Assembly: GCA_009760855.2 (NCBI GenBank)
Contig: WPIO01000036.1
Span: 3,293,001-3,357,000 of the forward strand
Direction: 5' to 3'
DNA length: 64,000 bases
Source of the DNA: Cristatella mucedo
Lineage: Eukaryota; Bryozoa; Phylactolaemata; Cristatellidae
This document shows positions 21,601-34,000 of the stretch, in pieces. The first letter of the stretch is position 1. Each line of letters begins with the position of its first letter. The position numbers and the translations under genes are program-made. Below the pieces are notes generated by a model, which made no database searches, was not told where the DNA came from, and worked only from the letters and a program-made list of their open reading frames with translations.

Positions 21601-24600
21601 TATTCCTCTTAGCATTGGCTTTCTCAGCATGAATTGTCCTTTTGTTCTTAAGTGTGTTGAGATTGTGCATATTGAAGCTGACCGATTGACACACTTCCTT
21701 TCCAACATGTGTAAAAATGCTTGGAAAGAGATTTAATTATCTTAGGATTGTATGCAAATGTTTAAGTATTACAATAATCCAGCAGACGATGCTTGCAATT
21801 TCGGAGCTTAAAGGGAAGGTCTAGGTTTGACTGCAAGGCATGAGTGACCCGCACCAATTTTCAGCCTAGCACGCCGAAGAGGGTTATCGAAAAACACCCG
21901 TTGAATTTGAATTTTCTACAACTGACTGATAAGGTGGTAGAGTGTCTACTTGCGATCCTCTGATCCATTAGTAATTCTCGAGGTTACATGCAGGGATGTG
22001 CCATTACTATTGATTACCAGGTACTTCTGATCTCACCTAGGTATCACTAGCACTTGTATTGCAATGGTTTAGGTACTATCTCAGTGGACCAGCACTTGTT
22101 TATGTGCACTTCTTTTTACAATGTCAGCTCCCTCTCTTGCCGTGCACACTTTAGATTTTGATTGTCGTGCAGATAACTCACAGCTTGTACATGTGCTTTG
22201 ATTACTTCCTGCCTTCCAGCATGTCAAAACTTCACAACTCTATTGCCGAATGTATTGCTGAAATTCGCTTCCAGTTGGTGCACAACTTTGCAGCTAGGCA
22301 TGTCTGTCGTGAGTGGCTCAGCTACCACAGTTCACCACTTCTCACCGACCTGCCCTGGCTCCCCATCAAGGAGCAAATTGACTTCAAAGTTTTCTCACTT
22401 TTAGGTTTATATTCTCTCGCTCCAGCCTATGAATCCAAACTACTTCCCAACCAGGCTTGGTAGGCACCGTACCAGCAGCTCTGCTGACTCAAATAGGTTA
22501 GCTGTAATATGTATAATAATAATAATAATCAAATAGGTGCTGTACGTCGAAGCGACATCGAATTATTTGGAGATCATGCCTTTAGTGTGTACACTTCCAT
22601 GCCTAGAACTCACTCCCGGCTGACGTCACGACATTCCCTTGATTTGATGACATTTAAAAAGAAGCTAAATTCATGCCTGTTTCTCCCAGTATTAGCTGAC
22701 ACAAAGACCTCACTAGAGTTGACAGGCTATTGCCAACTGCCTTAGCACTCTTGCCTCTGCCCTTACAAACAGTCTTTGTCAAAGAACCTAGCTATAAATA
22801 CACATCTAAGGGCCAGGCCATAAACAGGCATCCGTCTCTAGTGGCTTGACCAAATATAGACATTAAAGGGCCGTGAAATGGCCGCAGCATGAACATCAAG
22901 CTACACACCTCAACAACCTTCCCACACGTTCTTTGATTTACTAACGTTCAATAATTCCCCCCACCCAAGTCGCATATGATGCAGAGATCGGTAAATTAGT
23001 TACTTGGATATATCACTTCCGGTTTACATCTATTTTACATATTTTACATATAATATTATTTACATATTAGACATGGTTTGCATACTATTTTTTCATTTTT
23101 GGGAAGTTCTCATAACTTCCGAACTCATTTCTATCATGTTTGTCTTTTTTAAGTTACACTAAACAAGCATTCGATTTTTGGACCAATTGTATCAATATTT
23201 TCTTGGCATTTCTCCTTAATATCGACAAGTGGAAAGGAAACTTGGAATGCATCGTGGAAAAATGCTCACTTGCGATTAAGGACTAAATGTTAAGCTAAAA
23301 AGGCTTAGCTGCTTTATTATGTTCAACTAGACCTCAATCTGTCAGGAGCAGATCTCAATGGCTGTAGTATCTAAAATACACTTCCTATCTAGTCAGCACT
23401 CAAACAATAATGCTACTGAGATTGCTAAGAAATAGGAGTTTAGGCATACTAATGACAACAGCAGGAATAAAAAGTTATGGTTAGCTGATTACGCAGCCTC
23501 ATTTATGTAATGGCAGAAGAGCCTTAATGGCTAGCACCACCTCTTGCAGTGGGCAATAAAGGATAGACCTACCACTGTACATGGTTTTGTTTTGTTGGGT
23601 GCAGAGTTGGGCTGTCGAGTATGTGACTGTCGAGTGTGTTACTATGTTGACTATACGAGCTGTTCAGTTCTTATAGCTGATTCCCAAATTGCTTTGAATT
23701 TTTGCCTTCGAATTTTCCTCTACTATTTAAGTGTGAAAGATTGAGCATACTTGCCAGGCAATGGCTCTGAAACTAACACATCAAGTCGACTGTAATAGTG
23801 AGGGGTAGGGGAATTGGCTGTAAGCAGTGCCGGGCTGCACCAGCATAATCCAGGGTTTCAACAAGAAGAGGCAAATACCTTGAGTTTTCCTTGGTGTCTG
23901 GGCAATCTTTAATCATTGCTGTCTCGGCTTGATTCTTGTAATTCCCTTTTGGCTGGGCTACCAAAGAAAGCCATTAGGCCACTGCAGCTGACTATGAATA
24001 TGGCTGCAAGGCTAGTCTTCAAGTCCCAGAGGTTTAAGCATATGTCTCCTTTGCTAAAAGAGCTAGCATGGATGCCGGTTGAGCAACGGATACAGAGCAA
24101 AGTTCTTACGCTGACCCACAAGGCCCGCCACGGCTTGGCTCCTTCATACCTAGCTGAACTGCTGCATCAGTTTCAGCCTGTTCGCGCCCTCAGGTCCTGT
24201 GTGGACAATAAATTAGCTGTCCCATTCCTCCGCTTAAAGACAGTTGGCGACAGAAGCTTTAGCTCTGCGGGTCCTAGACTGTGGAACTCGCTTCCACAAT
24301 TCTTATGCAACGACATCTACTCTCCAACTGCCGACTATGGCACATCTTTTTCAGCGGTCCTGAACTGCTACTTCTATGCTACTCACTACCTCAACTGCTC
24401 TCCTAACTCTGCTATGCTTCCCACTTTCTCTTTGTTGCGTGAGACGAAGTCTGTTGGCTACCGAATGCGTACCGAAAGCCGCTTAGGCTGTGAGTTCGCT
24501 ATACAAAACTCTCATGCGTAACACCCACATGGTCTTTATGACTTTGTGGAGTTACTGACGGAGATACATTACATTACAATGTCTTGTAACTCGGGGCATG

Positions 24601-25005
24601 GGCGTACTGTCTTACCTAGGGGATAAAGTGCTTTCACTTCACCGTGGGTTCGAATCATGTAGCAGGCAATTCTCTATTGCCCTTATTAAGTAGGATGATG
24701 GCCACGAAGGCTTGCTTGATGCTTTATAAAGAGGCTGCTAAATCTGCTATAACTTTATTTACTTGAGTTCAGTGCCAAAAAACTGCAGGGATCGCCCAAA
24801 GTGGTTACGAATGCTGAATGTGTTTGCCTTTGTTCGTTCTGCCATGCTGGCTCTATCGTTATATTTACCTTGGATCTTATTCTATAAATGCTTATTGGCA
24901 GCAAGTTATACAGATCCGTCTGTCAATTCGTTTAACGAGGTGCTACTGCTTTGTGTGTATGGTAGTCTGTCAGGTGCAGATTGAAGCAATGTGAGTGGGT
25001 GTATG

Positions 25006-25070
<65 letters not shown>

Positions 25071-28000
25071 CACGTGTGTGCTTGTGTGTGTGGGCATGTC
25101 TACCCATCAATGTTTGGACTTTACCTAGCAATATATTAAAAATCTTAACCGATTTAACAGCCTCATTTGTGCAGCAGCAGAGCAGCCTTGACGGCCGATT
25201 GCACCACCGATTGCAGTTGGCAATAAAGGATATTCCCCACTGCAGGATTTGAACCCACGTGAAGAGCAAGCACCTTCTTACTGGGCTATCACGACCATTT
25301 ACTAAATAGGACAGCTGGATCCACCGTCTCCGTGGTCACTTCATTCCCTATAGTACGGACACTGGTTGAAATAAGAAAAGGAACATGTACCCACAATTAT
25401 TACTTGTGTGATACTTAATTTATTGAGCCAATACGGCGTTTCACTTCCCTTATTTGCAGTAACCTGTCAAACTCGCTCAGTCTTAGAGCTGATCAAAGCT
25501 CGAAATCAGTAGCATTATGCTACTTCAAGCTCGTTGCCAGTGGACTAAGTGTATCCATAGACGTGATACAGACAGCCAGCTGCCATAACCGAAGCTCGAC
25601 TTAAACCCAAAGATTGGGTTAAGGTCCAGAGACTGACTTGGCCGGTTCATAACCCTCATGTGAGGGTAGCCAAACTGCATTTTTGCTAATGCGCCCCTCA
25701 CTATAACACTTTTTACCTCAAATTTGACCGTTGGCTGCATGCATTTGTGAGTAATAATAATCATAGTACATTTGTGTAGCACCCTCAGAGAAGTGAATCT
25801 CTCTAGGCACTAGGCACTCTGCCGTAAACAAAATTTTTAATCGAGCAAGTCTAGACCATCCAAATGCATTTTTATTTGAATGCCAGCTCGTCCTCCATAA
25901 TCGTAGGTGCACACGTTGCCCACCCGGTTGTGCAACTCCTTAAATTGTAGGCCGAAGGATGCAGTCCGGGCAATCAGGAAAAAGCTCCAGAACGGTATAG
26001 GGAAAAACTACATCGTGGTGCAGCTCACTCTAACGGTACGGGTCCATTTCTGTTGGTTGATTCCATTGTTTCAAAATATGTCATTTGGAATTTCAGTGTT
26101 GTTTTTGTCCAGATGGCAAGTCTTTGTGAGCCCATTTCATTTGAAGGTGGCTTTAATCTTGATATTGCGAAAGTGGAACACACTGTTAGTTTGCTTGCTG
26201 ACCTCCTCGTATGTACTTGTTGTCAGTCTTGTGAGGTTTTCGTTGTCTAGGCTTCCACGAATTGCTACGCAGCACTGCTGCACTGCTTTTTGAAGACTTT
26301 AAAGCGACTCTTTTTGTTTAGAGCTCAGCGTTGTGTATAGCTCAATTGCTGCTCACGCTGATAGTCACTGTGTCTGCTCTTGACTTCGAGTTTAGCAAGG
26401 GAGTGCATTTTTGTGCTAACTACTGGTCTGTGCATTTAGTGCAGATCAGGTGACCTCTATGGTTTATCTCCTTTTAATACGCTGCAGCCTGGACTGAATA
26501 GAACCGAAAGTTTAAGAGTGCCGTAAATAGCTCGGAAGGGACTGTGGAGCCAATAGTGTAGGGAGGGGGCTAAGGGGCTTAAGCTCCCTCCGGTGTCTCT
26601 GAAAGAGATCAAGGCTGGTCAACTGTTCCAATCAAAATTATGGCTGCTCAAGCCCCTCCCCTTTGCCATAAAAATCCCCTTGGCCCCCCCCCCCCCTTGG
26701 AGACCAGGTAGCCATTTCCGATGGCTGCCGTGCTGTTGGGAGAGGATCGCACACTTTAAAAAAGGCAAGTTTCAACCAGGCTTTTCGAGCCTTTGGCGAT
26801 TCGAAGATTCTGTGTTTTTCGAGAGGGAGTGTACATTTTTAGAGCTTCGGAAGTCATTCATCCTAGACAGGTCTCAAGAGGCCTGCGAGCAGCATGCCGA
26901 AGGCGCTCCACAACTTGAGGCTCTTTAAATTTCGGTGAACGTATATTTTTGGAAGGGTCAAAGAGCTTTTCTGAGGGCATATTGGTGTTGCATAAGCGAC
27001 CCGAGAACGAAGTCCTTGGGTGGGGTGAGGCTCTACTAATGGGGTACATGATCTTCTTAGACATAAGGGGGAATGTCAAGGAAATACTTACGCAATTTGT
27101 CCGACCATCGAATAATTGTGTAGGGTACTTTTCAAAAGACAAATAAATAATAAATGGAATCGGAAGGTCTGACGACTTCGACATAAAGGAAGAAATGATT
27201 ATGCAAACCCCATCTAACCAGGATGTGAATAGGAAGCAACATATCTGCAAATTTTTCTACCGATGTCTGCATCAATTGTGACTTGTATCTTAACTTTTCA
27301 AAATCATGATAGACCGAGATGCATGCATAAAGCTTGTTAAGATACATTATTGTGACTTGTATAGTTTAATTTTCAGTGTAGCTTGATGCCTTGTAAATTT
27401 CATAAATCGGCTAATACCTCAGGTACCAAACGGAAATTTGGAATGGGAGTTAAGCTCTCCTGGTTTGACAAGATTAGTCTGGACATATTTCTGATTTCAG
27501 TTGGATACATTTTGCCGTATTCGACGTTAATAATAATAATAATAATATTGCACTTGATAAAGCACCCTCAGAGAACTTAATCTCTTTCTAGGCGCTTTAC
27601 ATTTGCTGCAAAGGGAAATGCAATTGAATGGTAAGTAAAATCATGATTGAAAAACAAAGAAAATGAATAATATGGTTAGGGGTGACATGCACAGGGTCAG
27701 CATGCAAATGTGGTTAGTGGCAGCATTCACAGTGTCAGCACGCATAAGCACAGGAAGGACGAATCACAGGGACCCACTAAATGCTGTCCTAAATAGGTGT
27801 GTTTTTTAAGTTCCTTTTAAATGTGGTCAGGTCAGAGGATGTTCTAACGCAGGTTGGGAGGGAGTTCCAGGCTTTGGGAGCATACGAACTAAATGCACGG
27901 TCTCCAAAGGATTAAATGTTTGTACGAGGCATTTGTAGACTGTTGGATTCCGAAAAGCGGGTGGTACGATGCTTGGCCTGATAAGGTAGTATATCTGAGA

Positions 28001-31000
28001 GATAGGCTGGAGCAGAAGAATGAAGGGACCTAAAAGTGAGCGACAAAACCATGAAGTCAATCCGTTGCTTGACTGGTAGCCAGTACAGGTCGGCGAGAAG
28101 TGGAGTAATGTGGCAACTGTGACGCTCACGACAGACAAGCCTAGCTGCAGAGTTTTGCACCAGCTGCAATCGCCTGATCGCACATGCTGGTAGGCCAGTA
28201 AGCAGTGAGTTGCAGAAGTCGAGATGGGATGTCACGAATGCATAGACCAACTTGGACGTGGTATCCTTATCTAGACAAGCCCGAATTTTAGCAATATTAT
28301 GAAGCTGAAAATAGGTGGATTTGACCGTGGAGCTGATATGGTCGTCTAACGAGAGGTCGCTATGGAATATGACACCTAGATTTCGAGCTAATTCAACTGG
28401 AGATATGCTGGCAGAGCCAATTTTGAAAGTCAGCCTTTCCAATCTCTGAATCACACTGGGTTTGCCCATAACTAGTAATTTAGTTTTATCATCGTTTAGT
28501 ACATTACATTCGATTGTCGGACGCAAGTATTTTCCTCGCGTTCCCCATTAGTAAATGCGAGTCTCTAGATACTTGCTGACATTGCAGATTGATTCGGTTG
28601 TTTCGCTAGTGGGGTCAAGCATTTTTGGTCGAGGTTCAAAAGGCTGCTATAGCATAGTGCCAAAGTTCAGTGCCGGTTTCAAGAGAGGTTATCGCTGGCT
28701 CTTAGAAGAGTACACATTTGTGTAGTTTCTAAATGAGCAATCCTTTTTGGACAGTTTTAAAGAGGTCCGTCCGAGTGGAGCCCTTTCGACGTGCTGCTTC
28801 AGGCTCTCCAAAATTGGGTGCTGATTTCATTCTGTGTTATCAAAAGTTGCTGCCGGAAAGTAAGCAATTGGCATGGACCTTCTTGCTTGCCCGAGGTTTT
28901 TAAGACTTAATCTAGCACCTTGAGTGAACTTGATAGCGTCACAGTTTGCTTTCAAACAGCAAGTTTTTCAAGAGGCTGGAGAGCTTTTCCGTGCAGACCT
29001 CGACGAGAAATCTGTTACCCTGTGCCAAGCCCCTCAAGGTCGAGGTTTCGGTCCCCTGCACCGAAAGCCTGGCTGCACCTTTGTGAGGTTCTGTCACCAC
29101 ATGTTGATTGAAGTAGCTGCATGCACGAATCTGAGGGTTTTGTGTAAAAACTTGGCACTAGATGCGCGATGATAAATAATTTTCTTCCACTGTGACCTGC
29201 TTCTGCTGAATCTGTTAATGCTGTGGCTATGGACGAAAGGCTGAGGCTGTTGCAGCTGAAGCTTTGCAGCTGCTCAACCTTTTGCAACTACTGCAGGCTC
29301 GGCAAAAGTTGTGGCCGCCCCTGCTTGCTTGATGCGTGTAGCCGGGTGCTGGCTGAAAGCTGTCTCAGCCCTCGAGGATGCTCTTCAAAGTTCAGGTGTC
29401 GGGTGACAGACCGAGAGCAGAGAATGCAAGCCAGGCTGGCAAGACTTCCCACAGGCAACCAGCCACCATTCGTTACTGCCTTCTTGCTAGCACCATATGG
29501 ATTGCACGAGCCGGGCTGTTTATCATGTTTGTCACTTAAAAAAACTGTACTCCCTCCGTGCGACTTGCCGAGCCTGAGGTCTCAATGTGACCTATGTCAG
29601 AGCTGGTGTTGATGCTGTGCCCCATAGCCTCTCGGCTCAGTCTCTCCAGTAGATCTCACAGTCTCCCTACAGCTGGCTATCGCTTGCCAGCCAAGGTCAC
29701 TAGTGAGTTGTTGGCAGTATGCTAGCAGGCTCGCTTTGTTTAGCTAAGTGAAATGACTGTGTTGTTCTCGTGCAAGCTATTCGGGTCTGTGACCATGCAA
29801 AAATCACTTGTCGTCAGCCACCTTCAAGAGAAGCAAATGGGCTGCCATGCCCGTCGTGCGTGACCTTTAGATAATCTTGCTATGGCATGTCATTAAATTG
29901 CATTGCCAATGACAGGGAATTTGTGAACTGACCTGCTACAACCTTATCAACGTTGTTACATGCGACAGACGTGAAATACTTGCTATCTTGTCCCTATTAG
30001 CAATAGCATTGCTTGCATACCTGCCTCCCGGGCAAGCATCGTTGTTTTTAGTAATGGCCATCCGAAGTAGAATATCAAACCATTGTGAACAAACAGACTT
30101 GGTAGTTATAGCCCTTTTCTTGTGTCTGTTGTGCAAATCATGTGGTTAATGTTGTGAATGTGGTCCTCCTGCCGGTGTTCCACGATTTGGACAAGCTATA
30201 TGCATCATCGTTGACAGATTCTGGAAACGTGTGTGAAAAACTGTGGTCGACGGTTTCACCAGCAGATTGCCACCAAGGATTTCCTGCTTGAGCTGATCAA
30301 GATACTGACACCGAAGTACGATGCGCCCACCATGGTCCAGGATAAGGTTCTGTCCCTGATTCAGGTGACGTAGCAGCCTTTGTCGATAGTGGTGACAGTG
30401 TTTGTTCAGTGTTACTGTCTCTAATTGTCTCTTGCCGTAAGGCTGGGAATCTTGCCTGAGAGAATAAGCCTGCATGCAACATTGATTGTTCTCTGCCAAG
30501 TGCAAGCAGCCACCCGTGACAAGCCAGTCGCTTTGACGATCATTAAGTGAGAGGTATCAAATGAGAGTCTTAATTCTGTTTCGTGACTCGTTAGTTCTGC
30601 AAGAGGAATGTGGCTGACGCCTAAATTGCACATGTGCACTGACCAAGAACCACAACACATCCTAAGTTTAGGTTAGGACTCGTTGGACCTTTGCATGCAG
30701 TTTGGCATGAGTTGGCATTCTTTCCCGATACTGCCTCAGGCCCGCCCCCACCCTCTGTTCAGAACCTATGCAGGCAGAGGGCCTACTTTTCATTAGCATG
30801 ATCTCATGTTGTATCATCCCTGAATGCACTAGATGGTGTAGTGAGGTCGGTTTCAGAACGAGTAATCGAGCACAGTGAAAATTTTTGAAGTCGGAGTATA
30901 GAGACAATTGCTAGGTCGTGGCTGCATACTAAAGCCTGCACCTTAACTGGTAGAGATCTGGTGCTGTATATTCCTTCTTGGCTGTGACTGAGTTTATCAG

Positions 31001-34000
31001 ATGTAAAAAAAAAATTAAGAACGCATCACGAAATGTCACTGTTCCTATTGTTTTAAGGTATTTTTCCTCTTGTTAAAACTTAGCTTGGAATTGTCACAGG
31101 GTTAGATATTTGGAAGCGGCTCTCTACCTAAGAGACTGTTATAAAGGCTCGATTCAGTACCAGCACCCAACGTGAGTGGATTGGTTACATGGCTTAGATC
31201 TCTTTCAAAAGGTAGGCACATCAATAGGATTTGTAATAAATGGCCGTTGCAGCAAGAAGAGGTGATGTAACTGCTGTCGTTATTTGGCTAATCAATTGTG
31301 ACAGCAGCACCGTGTCTGTGAACAATCTACTATGTTAAAGAGTCTTGTCTGTGCCAAGGTATGATAGACAGCTGGGTTGCACTTACTAATTCGTGGAATT
31401 CCATCCATCCAAATGCATAAATTGTTTTTGACTCGATCAAGTGATTGGAAACGATAGATGCTATTAGGGGATATGGGGTAATTTATAAGGCACTGGGTAG
31501 TTTGCCGACACAGAAGCATCACCCTCGTGTGATTTTGCCACGCATTTTATTAATGTCAGGTAGATATTGATTTGGCATATATGGCTGTCTGACGTGGTAC
31601 CATTAATTGCTGTTGAGTATTTTGTGCACAACTCCAGTGTTGGAGCCAGGGGCAGGGCGGGGCAGTTACCTCCTCTTACAGTGGGTCAGTGGCCTAGGCC
31701 ACCCCCTACCCCTACACACCTCCGTGGCCGTTACCATTGACGAAATTATGTCTTAATCCCACTAGATGATCAACCGGCGAGTTCGTGTTGAATAAACACA
31801 ATGATTTTGCACTATAATTTTTCATTAATTGCAGGTCTAGCCTTGCCCACATGCAGATCGTGTGTGTCCTGCTCCTACATTAAAATTGTTCAGGTGTTAA
31901 AAAGCCTGGCTCTGCCACTGAGCATGGCCATAATGAATTTCTGCATCACTAATACGAAAGCATTGCCGATAAGTCCAAGATACGAGGCCGTGCAAGTGGA
32001 TAGTAGAAGTCTTAATCTGCCAAATGTTATAATTCAGAGAGAAGTCCTGATGGCACTGAGCAGACTCGGAATGTTTTGCTGCCTGGCAGCAGGCTGACCG
32101 TTTGCTAATACAGGCAAGGCATGCACACTTCAACCGCCGGCTCCTGGTCTTGTGTTTGCCTGTATCGTGGGAAAGCACTTGCAAGTTGATGCCCTGTAAT
32201 GGTGCACCCTCTCGTGCACCGTTCCTGGCGGCTCCTTTGATGTTCCTGTTGGCATGCATTATTTTCGTTGTTCCTTTTGCATCCCGTTTTCATTGTTTCG
32301 TTGCTTCTATGAAACTTAGCACTTGCTCGGGTACTGTCAATATTTCGTGTTGTTCTCATTATAGTCGTGGGCTTCGGCTTTTCAAAATGCGCCAGACCTC
32401 AAGGAAGTCGGAAAGATGTATGCCGACTTGAAAGCCAAGGGTATTGAGTTCCCTGCAACAGAAGTGGATATCAGTGCTCCAATTCATACTCCTGGAAGAG
32501 TTGAGTATAAGAGCATTATATTGCTGTGATGCTGAGGAAGGGAGAGTGAGGGATGCAGAGGTTGATTTAGTGATGAAAAAAGAGACTGACAGACAGATGG
32601 ACTCTGTGAGCCAGAAACTGACAGAATGGGTTAAAACTAAGATTGAAAAAAAAGAGGCACGGTGGAAGGATCGTGCACACATTTGCACAATGGCTGCCTA
32701 CTGGTAAGCTCTGAATCTGCAACTGCTTTTATTGCTACCCAAGTCTGTGTACTTATTTTCAGACTGTGGCTGATGCATCACCTTCGTCACAACCACGTGG
32801 CCCAAGTCAGCTCAGGCCAGCAGCTACCGATGCTAGGGTTCCATCAGTTCGTGCTAGCCACACAGTAAGTTGAGTTGGCTGGCTCCCCACAATTTGGCTG
32901 CTAGGTGCAGAAGTCACTGTAATAGGAGTCATAATAATAATAATAATGCTAATAAGTATTTAGACATATTTATAGGACCCTAAGAGAAACAAATCTCCTT
33001 CTAGACACTTGTGAAATATTGGAAAGGAAGCATTTCAATAAGCTTATTATAGCATGCACAGTATATACACGAATAAGCACACAAAGGACAATTCTCATGG
33101 ACCCAGCAAATGCTGCTATGAGCATGTGGGCCTGTAGATTTTTTAAACTTAATTGAGTCAGGGAATGTCGTGACATCAGTGAGGAGTGAGCTCCAGGCTT
33201 TGGGAGCATGCGAACTGAAGGCACGGTCTCCAAAAGATTTGAGGCTGCCAAGAGGCTAAGCGAAACGACTTGAGTCAGGAGTGAGAGAGGCGCGATGGAA
33301 AACTTAATTGGAATTTTACTTACTATTCTATTGCGTATCACTTTGCAGCAAATGTAAAGCGCCTAGAAAGAGATTAAGTTCTCTGAGGGCGCTTTATCAA
33401 GTGCAATATTATTATTATTATTATTATTATAATTGGTTTGGATAGTTAGGCCCCTAGCAAGAGAATGAAGGGACCCAGAGGCCAGTGACAGTGAGCCTTG
33501 AAGGCTATATATTGCTTGATGGGAGCCATGAGTGCATGTCGGTGATTAGTGGTGTAATTTTCTCTCTCGAAACTTTCGCGACAGATAAGCCTTGCTGCAG
33601 AATTGTGCGCCAGATTTGTCTTATTCCATAGTCAGAAAGCCGGCCAATAGTGAATTGCACAAGTCGCGCAGCTCCAAGACCTTGCTAATGCACTGGGGCT
33701 GTTGAATCGCCTGGCTACCAGATGCATTCGGGTTAGGACTTTCCTAATGTGCCAGCACTGTGCGGTATCGATATGTCCAGTTGGGCTGGGGACAGTTACG
33801 TCTGCAAATGTTTTTTTTTTGGTGGTAGCAGTGAAAATAGCGAGAAGCTGCTGATGCTGAATGTGCAGATGACCAATCTCCTTGCTCTTCGGGGTAGTAG
33901 TCTCTTTAGGACATCTCTTCTGTAGGATTGCTCCCACCCATGTGCAGGAATTTGCTGTACTGTTGTAGATTGAGTGGCATACGAGCTGCAATGCACCATG

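Noticed and set aside
25150-25300. Functional tRNA gene on the minus strand
   Set aside because: A- and B-box-like sequences are present, but the arms do not pair as a tRNA and the sequence recurs with a SINE body.
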